DNA of 64,000 bases, taken from positions 3,651,599-3,715,598 of the forward strand of contig NC_090614.1 in NCBI RefSeq assembly GCF_004359215.1, in the 5' to 3' direction. Numbering within the stretch: the first letter of the stretch is position 1; each line of letters opens with the position of its first letter. The notes under the pieces were generated by a model, which was not told the DNA's origin, did no database searches, and saw only the letters and a list, made by a program, of their open reading frames with translations. The stretch is from Bremia lactucae (Eukaryota; Oomycota; Peronosporomycetes; Peronosporales; Peronosporaceae). The position numbers and the translations under genes were made by a program. Below, piece after piece: positions 52,404-62,500 of the stretch.

Positions 52404-55400
52404 ATGGGCCGCATCGCGCGACTCGAGCTGGAAAATTTCAAGTCCTACGGCGAATACCACGTCATTGGACCGTTTCACCGCTTTACAGCCGTTGTCGGTC
52501 CCAATGGAAGCGGCAAGAGCAACCTCATGGATGCCATCTCGTTTGTCTTGGGCGTTCACTCGCGTCAGCTGCGTTCGATCCAATTACGCGACTTGATCCA
52601 CCGTGCACCCCACGATGTGGATACAAACGAACGCTCCGCCTTTGTGACGCTCGTATACGAGCTTGGTGCGGACGAAAAGCCTCCTTCCAAGTCCCAAGCC
52701 GCACAAACTCTACAAAAAGAGGTCAAATTTACACGTTTAATTTCGGAAAAAGGAGTTGGTTCGTACCGACTTGACGGCCACGACGTGAGTTCCGAGACGT
52801 ATCAGAATCAGCTCAAAGAGATTGGTATTTTAGTTAAAGCACGCAATTTTCTTGTCTTTCAAGGCGACGTCGAGTCCATTGCAAGCAAAAGCCCGTTAGA
52901 GCTCACGAAATTGTTTGAGCAAATTTCCATGTCGGATGAATACAAGAGTTCGTATGAAAAGCTCGCTATTGAAAAGGATACTGCAGAAGAAAACACGATC
53001 TTTGCGTACAAGCGAAAGAAGGGCCTTGTGGCGGAAAAGCGGCTCGTGAAGGAGCAAAAGGAAGAAGCCGAGCAGTTTCGACTAAAGTTGCAGGCCATGG
53101 TAGGTTGGAATTAAAGTTGCTTGAAGAGTTGGTTATCTGTTGCTGAAAAAGTGCTTATGTTGCTTGTAGAATGACTTGCGTGTGGAACACTATTTATGGC
53201 AATTGTTTCAAGTGTATGATGATATGAAACAACGGCAGGAAACAGTGCGGCAATATCAAGAGACTGGACGTGAATGTGTGGAAAAGGAAGCGGTTGTGGC
53301 CGAGATGTACCAAGCGAAGAAGAAAGAGCTGATTACGACTCTACGCGATGTAAAAGGGAATCGCAAAGTGCTACAAGATCTTCAAAGTGAGATGGAAGAC
53401 ATGCAACCACAAGTCATTCGTCTTCGTGAACAAATGCAGTATGTTCAACGAAAACAAACCGAGTCAAAAGCCACCGAGGAGACGATGAAGCAACGTTTTG
53501 AAGGCAAATCGGCCGAAATTGAAGCGCTAAAGAAAGATTTACAAGAGCTTGAGCAAGCAAAAGCAGAGCTCGATGCTAATCAAATGCGTGAGAGCAACAA
53601 ACGCGAAGCTCAGGGCGCGCTTGTATTGGAAGGATCGCGACTTGAAGAGTATCATCGGATTAAAGAATCAGTGCAGATCAAGACAGCATTGCTTCGAAAT
53701 GAATTGGAATCGATCGTACGCCAGCAGAATGCCGATCAGAGTCAAGTTGAGACCCTTGGTCAAGAACGTCTGGAGAATACCAAGATGATTGACATGCTTA
53801 CAGACGATTTAAAGCAAGCGGACGAGCGTATACAAAGCATGCAGCGAGTCATTGCAGAGACTGAACGCGACATTGCAGAAGCCGAGGCGAGTGTACAGAC
53901 AGCAGACGTGGAAAAACAGACTGAAGTCGTGAAGAAAGAAAAGCTTACCAAGCAATTGGACCACGTGAGCAATAAGTTGCGGGATTTAAATGACAATAAG
54001 CGACAGTCACAGGCAGAAGCGAAACGAGCGGATACACTCGAGACACTCAAGCGGTTGTACCCTGGAGTTCGTGGTCGTCTCGTCGAACTATGCAAGCCCA
54101 TTCAACGTAAATACAATATGGCTGTAACTGTCGCAACAGGAAAACACATGGAGGCTATTGTCGTGAATGATTATCGAACTGGTCAAGACTGTATCCAGTA
54201 CCTTCGGGATTCGCGGGCTGGGAGTGCGCAGTTTATTCCGTTGGACAAGATTCGTGTTAAACCGATTAACGAACGTTTCCGTGGCTTAGGACACAATATT
54301 AAAATGGTCGTGGATGTGATTGAGTGCGACGCCGAGATTGAACCTGCGCTACACTATGCGGTTGGCGATACCGTTGTTTGTGACTCGATTGACGTGGCTC
54401 GGGACATTTGTTTTCGTCAGAATGAAAAGGTCAAAGCCGTCACGTTAAATGGCATGGTTGTGAGTAAGAATGGAAGTATGACGGGAGGAAAAACCCAGAA
54501 CGATCTGCGTCGAGCGGGGCGATGGGACGAGAAGGAGGTCGTAGCTTTACAACAAGAAAAAGAGGAATTAATCGATACGATTCGCGCCATGGAGCGCCAT
54601 GGTGCTTCGTACGCAAAGCAACAGACGCTACGCACGCATTTGGAAGGACTAACGAGTCGATTGACGCATGCTAAAGCGGATTTGGTGATTACGGAGACCA
54701 AGAGGCCGAAGATACAAGTTCGCATGGAGAATGCTACAAAACGGGTCAATGAAGTCATTGAGCCCGAGCTTAGCAAATATGAGGCGGCTGTGGCTTCTCG
54801 CAAGATTAAGATTGATGCGTTGCAGGATCAAATTCACAGCGTGGAAGACGAAATGTTTGCCGAATTTAGCGAAGAAGTTGGCGTTGACAGTATTCGTGTG
54901 TATGAGGAACGCGTGCTGAAAAGACATCATAAAGCCATTGAGATGCGACGCAAAATTACGGAACATGAAGCAAAACTACGTGCCCAGGTGAGCATGAACT
55001 GTTTGAATGAATGTGGCTATATGTTGGGTATTGCTTACGCATCGTGTGTGTAATTGGAGCACTTTAGGTTGATTATTTGCAGTCGCAAGACTTTCAGAAG
55101 CCGATGCTTGCAGCAAAGGATCGAGCACTTCAAGAAGCGCAGCATTTAAAGCAGCTCGGTGAAGAAGAAGCTGGTTTAATGAAGAGAATTGCGGCTTTAC
55201 GCAAGGAACGGAGTGCGCAAGAGGAAGTGCGTCAACACGTTTCGACGAAAGTAAACGAGCTTGAAAAAGAATTGCAAGAGATCAATTTGAAAAAAACAAA
55301 GTACGAGGAGCGATTAGGCAAGATTAAGCGACGCATAGCAGCTGAAGAAGCGGTGCTTGAGCGCTTAAAAGACCACAAGAAGGAAGTTTTCAAACGTGCA

Positions 55401-56264
55401 GCGCTCGACCACGTCAAACTGCCGACGATTGCGAGCGATTCCGGCACCAAGGATGTGGAAATGGAAGACGTGAGTGAATCAACAAGTCTCGAGAATTCCG
55501 ACCTATTACTTGGCAATGAAGCTGCAAATCAAGAAGTGGATTTTTCATCCCTTCCGGACGCGCATGTCGTGGTCGATGATAAGGAATTTGACACGATGAA
55601 TGCCGCGTATGAAAAGCGAATTGCAGCGTTAGTGTCCGAGCTCGAACAGATGCAACCAAACATGCGCGCGCTGGACAAGTTTGATGCGATACAAAGTCGT
55701 ATTGGTAAAGAAGAAGAAGAACTCGATCGGATCAAGCAACAGGCTTTGGCTACAGCCACTAAGTTTGAAGAAGTCAAACAAGCTCGACACAATCGTTTCA
55801 TGGAAGCATTTAATCACATTTCTGGCGTAATTAATGCCACGTACAAGCAGCTGACGATGAGTACGAAACACCCGCTAGGAGGCACAGCGTATTTAAATCT
55901 AGAAAATACGGAAGAGCCGTATTTGACCGGCATGAAGTACAATGCCATGCCTCCAATGAAGCGATTTCGTGAGATGGAAGAATTGTCTGGGGGGGAGAAA
56001 ACTGTGGCCGCTCTTGCGCTCTTATTTGCCATTCACAATTATCGACCGTCTCCTTTTTTCGTGCTTGATGAAGTCGATGCAGCTCTTGACAATGTCAATG
56101 TGAACAAAGTGTCGACGTACATTGCCAAGTGCAATTTCCAATGCCTTGTGATTTCTTTGAAAGATTCGTTTTATGAGAAAGCAGACGCATTGGTGGGGAT
56201 TTGCAAGGACATTCACTTGCAGCAATCCAAGTCCATGACGCTTGATCTGACGACGTTTAACTAA
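52404..56264 (+). CDS. SMC1: Cohesin subunit SMC1, 3 exons, 1236 residues
   Basis: SMC1 forms the cohesin ring with SMC3 and holds sister chromatids together in the nucleus. Exons are 52404-53099, 53170-54987 and 55068-56264, with introns of 70 and 80 bp (GT..AG) in phase 0. The N-terminal head has NFKSYGEYHVIGPF and Walker A GPNGSGKS at residues 32-39. Long coiled coils flank the hinge (about residues 524-660: LYPGVRGRLVELCKPIQRKY, MVVSKNGSMTGG). The C-terminal head has the signature LSGGEKT (from 1144) and Walker B FFVLDEVDAALD, with the catalytic Glu near 1173. The length matches human SMC1A (1233). An acidic loop (DVEMEDVSESTSLENSD) interrupts the C-terminal coil. It is convergent with the OCIA-like gene 169 bp away. 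Confidence 0.96.
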
Positions 56265-56432
56265 CTGTGACTTTTTATTGCGTTTATTTTAGTGACTTTG
56301 TGTGTTATTTTGATCGAGGATTGCATTTCTTTTAATGTAGCCATCTTCTTTAGCTTACAGTTATAGAGCATATTTGGTTTTAATGATTTAGAACGTATGT
56401 TATTCAAGCGAAAATTATATAAAACTACGTAA

Positions 56433-57541
56433 TTATTTGCGTTGCTTCGAGGCTCGGCGTCGAATTTCATCCCACGTCGTGGATTTCGCGGGAGCATCTG
56501 GTTCGGCAGAACTGCCAAAGAAATAATCATCTTCTTCATGAAGTATAGGGGGCATTTCTTGATCGGATCGTGGGCGGCCAGACTCGTGCGAGAATTGCGT
56601 GTACGAATCACGAGATAGAGGAGCATCACGGTCGTGGTATTCCGAATTATCATCTGAAGGCGACTTTGCACCAAAGAAAAATGGTGAGCGAGTTCCCGAG
56701 TCTTGATGCTCTTTTAAATTGTCGTGGTCTTGACCACTGGAATCTTTTGCTTTTCGAGGTAAGTCCAGCCCAATAATTGGAGGTACACTACTAGGAGTCG
56801 CATTATCAAATTGACGAGGAGTAGATGAAATAGTCTTTGCTGTTTTGGAGTCAAACCCCGTAGGTGCGTTTGAGTCCTGCTCCCACGTATCACTGCAAAT
56901 TATGAAATATTAGTAATCGTGTCAGCTATTAAATTATTATTTTTTTAAACGTACGCGTGAGCTGCTGAACGCTCAAATTTCTCATTTAATTCCTTCACAA
57001 ATGAATTGTTTGGAATTTTTGTCTGCAAACTAGCAATATTCAAAACAATTGCTAATCTTTCTACAATTTCCGGTTTCTCTTATAATTTTGCTTACATGGT
57101 CCGTGCTCGAGCTGCAAATGGTGACTTGTCCGTTGGGAGCATTAAAAGGTCCGAGAATAAGTTTTGACGGATGCTTATGATGCCGTAGGAAGCGCCAAAT
57201 ACGCCACCAGCTACCAAAGCAACGATTCAGTGAATACTTTACTTTATAAAAATTATCTCTGCTTACACATCATAGCGAAGATACAGGCCACTCTTTTCTG
57301 ATTTTTCGAAATTTTCCAAAGCCCCGCCATTATCGAGGAGCCACAAATCATACCAACCGCGGCGCGGCGACGGCCCATTTTTGCGTAGTGAGCCAAAATC
57401 TCCAGCTCTGCCTCCGTCCTAAAAAGTGGCAGCGTAAAGAAGATGTCATGATGAAGGCATTTGAGCTACGTACTTGCCGATAAAGGATGCATCCTTATCG
57501 TTAGCCATCTCAATGCTTAGCGTGCGGATGGCATCGTCCAT
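56433..57541 (-). CDS. OCIA-domain-like two-TM protein, 5 exons, 289 residues
   Basis: Exons 57541-57474, 57418-57267, 57210-57096, 57029-56955 and 56892-56433 join in one frame (introns 54-66 bp, all GT..AG) from ATG to TAA. The N-terminal 110 residues hold two hydrophobic hairpin segments ([35 protein letters not shown]). An L-P-T-D-K-S-P-F motif then resembles the L-E-N-S-P-L end of OCIA domains. The rest is polar, with a conserved-looking end [15 protein letters not shown], like the Y-E-E-L-R-x-x-N tail of OCIAD proteins. OCIA proteins sit in endosomal or mitochondrial membranes, and the inference for this protein is moderate. No single reading frame reveals it; it was found by joining exons by hand. 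It lies between SMC1 and PSMG4. Confidence 0.75.
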
Positions 57542-57659
57542 GATCACCGTGTACAATAATATCTTAGCTAATTTCGTCGATTGATTGGACTAAATGGGAA
57601 CGTATCGACGAATCAATGATCGAGAAGAATATATATTTTCTTGTTCAAATAAAACTTTA

Positions 57660-58097
57660 TTACTTATTGCAAGTCAATATTCCTTCGTCCGTCAACCGTT
57701 TGATAATTTGCTTTTCAACAAATGCCGAGAGCTCCGGGATGTGATCTGGCAATTGACAGGACACGAAGCACTGCCGTCCCGTTCGTCTCGCGAGCCGTTG
57801 TGCAATCTGTTGCTCCTCCATCTCCGGGGCCCCCAAAATAGATGTGACGAGTGGCATTGGGCTATAGCGCGTACTGATAGCCGTTGATAGCGACCTGCAC
57901 TATCACGCTTAGAATAGTAAGAATACTACAGACCGATACAGTACGCACCCAAGGCAAGGCTTGTCTGTGGCCGATCCCATCCATACGAAGATGCAATTGC
58001 TAAGCAGCCAGAGCTGCACCACATAATCTTGGTCCAATAGCGTCCCAGGCATGTCGATTATTCGCATCTCCGCGACGTCATGCTCATGCAGTTCCAT
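57660..58097 (-). CDS. PSMG4: Proteasome assembly chaperone 4 homologue, 2 exons, 127 residues
   Basis: Exons 58097-57949 and 57894-57660 (intron 54 bp, GT..AG) give 127 residues, against 123 in human PSMG4. PSMG4 (PAC4) pairs with PSMG3 to help assemble the 20S proteasome alpha ring. Exon 1 covers ELHEHDVAEM and NCIFVWMGSATDKP, equivalent to the human LHNFS start and SLFLWVGAT. Exon 2 begins LSTAISTRYSPMPLVTSILG and continues QQIAQRLARRTGRQCFVS, almost the human words AQRLARKTNKQVFVSY. It ends in a VEKQIIKRL helix. ATG at 58097 was chosen because the frame upstream has only a TTG. It is divergent from SMNDC1 over 149 bp and in tandem with the OCIA-like gene. Confidence 0.93.
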
Positions 58098-58246
58098 ATT
58101 TTTGTCTGTGGTAATCAATGAAAATTTACATAATTTGTGTGACGATAGTACTTAAATAGCGTACTTATCCGATTTGTTTTGATTAAGTATTCGTTTTATC
58201 CAATCAGAACGAGTACACGTCAGTCGAGGGTTTCTTAGTTTTCCAC
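58098..58246. promoter_or_regulatory. 149-bp shared promoter region of PSMG4 and SMNDC1
   Basis: The two start codons are 149 bp apart in opposite directions, so both transcripts must start in or beside this region. I see AT-rich words (TTTTGATTAAG, CCAATCAGA at 58200-58208, an inverted-CCAAT-like site) but no certain core element. Confidence 0.6.
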
Positions 58247-59434
58247 ATGTCTGCCGACGCAAGTCTAGAAGAGCTCGAGGCGCGACTCGTGACGTTCACG
58301 GAGCAGCTGCAGAACATCCACGAGCTCCTACAGAGTGAACCAGATAATGCTGAGTATCTAGGCATCGCCAAGGACCTCGTAGAAGTGATTCAGCTTACCA
58401 AGGAGACGGTGCGGCAATTGCGGTGTAACTAATGCCTAATGGAATTACATATATAGCTAATTTGTAGCATGTTATATAATTTGTAGATCGATTTAAAATT
58501 ACACGCTGCGTCCTTCCCCAAGGTAGTTCAGGAACCTCAAGAGCCAATTCCACTCGGTACGACCAATTATGCTATTAATTACGCAAAAAGAAAACATTTA
58601 TCAAAATTATCGTATGATTTAGAGCTAAAGTACGAACCGGGCTCCATGGTCGAAGCTCTTCAGCAAGGAGTATGGTATCCAGCTTACATCGACTCGGTGA
58701 CACGCAATGGCAGCTACAATCTAAAGTTTCTCGGCTTTCACACCACCGCAGAATTAAACGAAAATGCGCTGCGAGCAATTGAAATCGACCAAGTTGTCGA
58801 GCTACCGGTTAAAGAAGCAATTACAGAAGGTTTTCACTGCCAGGCCAAATACTATGTAGATACCGTGGTGTACCCTTGCTCGATCACAAAAGTCACGGAA
58901 TTGGGCTTTCAAGTGCTTTTTGATACCTACGGCAACTCGGAGGAGGTGCCGTATGAATATTTGAGACCAGCAGCTTCATCGCTGGATGCAGAGGTAGGCA
59001 CTGGTGATCCACAAGCTAGCACGACTAACGCAGATGATGGTGCTAGCGCAAGTAATAGTACTGAAGCTGCACCGAAAGTCGCCCCTGCGGTACTTTTCAA
59101 GCCCATTAAAATCCCCGAAAATCTTCAAATCTTGCCTTCTGATACAGAAGCCGAGAAAGAGCGGAAGCGCAAACGCTTGCGTGCGATCAAGAGCCTCAAT
59201 CGCCATAAAAATATTGACAATGAACGCAATCTCAAGCAACACGGCTGGAAATCGTTTCAATTTAAAGCCAAGAAAAAAGGCTTGAAACAAGGCGTCAGTG
59301 GCGTGCTATCGAAGCGCGGCTCGAGCATGTTTGCGTCACCGGATACTGTGCAAGGACGTGTAGGCGTCGTGGGGAGTGGTCAAGGCATGACAAGCTTCCA
59401 GGACACACGGAGTAAGAAGCCCAAGCCGAGTTAA
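58247..59434 (+). CDS. SMNDC1: SMNDC1/SPF30 splicing-factor homologue with tandem Tudor-type domains
   Basis: SPF30 is a Tudor protein needed for U4/U5/U6 tri-snRNP recruitment in the spliceosome. Exon 1 from 58247 encodes the family N-terminal helix pair (SLEELEARLVTFTEQLQNIH, KDLVEVIQLTKET). Exon 2 runs from about 58487 to 59434. It holds a first Tudor-like fold (YEPGSMVEALQQGVWYPAYI, YNLKFLGF) and a second, more canonical one (FHCQAKYYVDTVVYPCSI, VLFDTYGNSEEVPYEYLRP). The conserved basic end follows: KRLRAIKSLNRHKNID, KRGSSMFASPDTVQGRVGVV and GMTSFQDTRSKK, which match human SPF30. The splice junction is uncertain: joining after 58408 (GTGCGG donor) to AG|58487 keeps the frame (about 369 residues), while the better donor at about 58428-58432 does not. 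Human SPF30 has one Tudor and 238 residues. Confidence 0.9.
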
Positions 59435-59584
59435 CGAGACCAAAGGTAGGCGAGATGGCCATATTGCGCCTTGGTACCATTTACCAGTCATTCTTATAAT
59501 GATGCACGTAAACGTGAGCTGTGTCAAAAGTCTTTCAAGTATTTTGTCAATTCGTTCGTGTGTTCCGTTGTAGTGCGCTTAGTT

Positions 59585-62500
59585 TCATTGACATTCTCGG
59601 CCATGTTGTGAGTACTGCCTTGCTGGTGAAGTCAAACTGCTTTCTCTACTTGGGCTGCTGGCTATGGAAGCATTCGATCCAGTACGTAACTTCTTGGTTC
59701 TCGCGTTATCCGCTGTCTCGAGAGGTTCTAATTCACTCCACCCGTGACCTCCTGAGCTCCCACTTGTCACCCTTCCTCCACGAGATGCAGTCAGAATCGT
59801 TTTCACAGGCAGCGTCGGCAGCAATTGCGACGCATTGAGTGGCAAGACTTCATCATCAAATGGCAGCTGCATCTCGGTGGTATCCGAGTTTGTACCTAAC
59901 ATTGAAGCCGAGGAACCGGAAGACATGAGAGCGATAGCACTAAGATTACTGTGGTCTTGGCATCGACGCTTTTGGCGCCGTTCTCGAGCTTCTTCCTCTT
60001 GTTGCGCTCTCAAGTGGTTGGTCAATTGCTCCATGCTCTGCTCGTAGCCCAACGTGACGTTAAAGTGGTGCACCATACTCCGTGAAAACGTATAGCGCTT
60101 GGCAAGATCGACTTTATGAAGCGACAATAGAATCGGGACTAAAAGTTTGCCACGATCTTCAGCAAATGCGATTTGATCAGCTAGCAAGTCGCAATTCGCT
60201 GATAGAGGTGACAGCACGACAATCACCGCCGAGCAGGCTAGAATGGCATCTTTCGCAGCAAGTTGTCGCATCTGAACAGGAAGGGGAAGCACGGGGTGCT
60301 CTAGGCCACTACACTCTATGCTTTCACCTGAAGTCTCGATCTTCCCGTGCTCTTGAGGAAAATGCGTCTGTTGTACTGCTGGCACGGTCTCGTCCACGAC
60401 ACAGCGGATTCCTTCCTTCCGCATAGTCTTAAGCAAGCGTCGACAGAACGACAGATGAAAATCGCCATGGATAATGAATACAAACGAGTCCGTGGCTGTC
60501 GAGATAAAAGACGAAGCCAGCGACTCAATTCGGTCCTGTATCGGTGAATTCAGCAATCTTTGCGCCTCATTCACGTCTTCGGTGTGTTTCACGCCTGCGA
60601 CGATTCGATTCATTTCTTTATCGTCGTCCGGAAAACACTCGCTGTCGTTGAAACAACTTCCTCGTCCATCCGTGTCATTCCCAGGTAGTTGAACTTGTTC
60701 TTGTTGCTGTGCTTGACGCCGAGCGAGTCGCGCCCGATGTAATTCAATTTGATCTTGAATGCCATCTAGAAGCATCCGTAGACACTGGGAAAAGACCTCG
60801 TCGTCGTCGTGATCCAACTTCATTTCGCCGGACGTGTTAATCACTTGGCTATTAAAATCGTGCTTTCCACTTGCGCCATCTTCATACGACTCGGTATCCT
60901 CGACTGTATGCGAACTATTGCGATCCATCATCAACTCCTTGGCCCTGTCGTGCTCTCCTTCATCTCCTCCACAAGACTTTCGTGCACACTTTTCCATGTG
61001 CTTCACTGCGGGCCTGAAATCAATCACTTGACGAGTCCAGAGATAAACTTGTAATTCTTCCGAAATGTCCATGTCTTCGCATTGGATCGCCACGACAGGG
61101 ATGTTTTGCATCTTTGCAAACGCAAGTTCTTTCATGCACCATTGCGATTCAGGGTAATCTTTTGTGAGCAAAGCCACGACAAGCGCACTGCTTTGGATTC
61201 CACGTGCAATCTCTTGACGCCATACGGAACCGCCTGTGATACCCGTTGGACCCATCGTATCGATCCACGTCGTGATCCGCTGTTGTTCTAATGCATCGCG
61301 GAGTTTACGTGCTAATGGTGCATGCGCGTGGCTGTAGCTAATCATGACGTCACGCTGCCCTGCCTCTTTCTTCACTGCGAACCGCAGAGCGGGGGATTGA
61401 GCGCAGTCAATTGCTCGCTGCCCTAGGAAATTCACAGCCGTCAGACTTAATCCAGCACGTACAAACAATATTGCTGCAGTTTGATGGCGTCGGCGTAAAG
61501 CCACGTGAAGCGCCGAATCGCCATTACTCGCACGTGTCGCGTGTAAATCGACTCCGTGAGTCAGCAAGAGCTGGAAAATACACGGATCTAACTCACGTGC
61601 AAGGGCCTTTTGTCCACTCAACGTCGCGCCCAGATCGCCTCCTTCGTCCGCCGTCTCTTCCCAATCAACTTCGTCCACACATTCATCTCCAAACTTATTC
61701 TGCTTCCCTGCAACGGTCTTGCTGCCTCGCTTGATTGATGCACACGCACCAGCTGCACAGATACAAAGCAATGGATCTCCCTGCGCGTCCCGCAAATTCA
61801 CGTCCGCGTTACTTGCTAACAGCGCTTCAACCGCACGCGTTCGGTTTAGCACACACGCCCACGCTAACGGCGTGCGTCCAAACACGTCCCGTGCATTCAC
61901 ATTCACCCCGTAGCGTACAAGAAGTCGAATGATACGCGCATGGCCTCGCATTGCAGCCCAATGAAGTGGCGATCGTCGAAAACATCCAATGACTTGCTCC
62001 CCGAGAGTATCGGGATCAGCCCCGTGTTCCAGCAGAAATAAGACGTCGTGATGACGTCCCCCTGCACACGCATCATGCAAAGGAGTAAGCGCGACGTCGC
62101 CGCCGTATTTCTCCATCTGTCGTGCCACTGCCGCGTTTCCTGCGATTCGTGCGACTTCAAAAGCCGTAAGCAACAATCCATTCGCGTCTCCTGGCAAAGC
62201 AAGTGGATTCCCACCAGCATCAAGTAATAGCCGTGTACACTCTTTATTCACAGCCCAGTAGAGAGGTGGTGTCGCAAAACGAGGGTGCGTGGACACGGCC
62301 GACGCATCTGGTTGTGCCCCGTAGCGAAGCAATAGTAACGTGAGCTCCACGTGACCTAAAGTCACCGCGACATGAAGAGGAGATAACAACGTCGCTTGAA
62401 AGAGCCCCACTGGACCAAATGGATGCGACGCACTGGCTAATCCCGGTGCGACACCGCCATTACCAGTCCCACCTCCTAAAGACGCATTTGCAACTACCCC

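Noticed and set aside
53760..54803. Minus-strand open frames inside SMC1 (128, 113 and 105 codons)
   Set aside because: They are shadows of coiled-coil coding sequence, Ser/Cys-rich with no domain.
56261..56674. 137-codon minus frame overlapping the SMC1 end
   Set aside because: It is in the wrong frame for the spliced OCIA-like gene, whose last exon explains the same DNA with conserved sequence.
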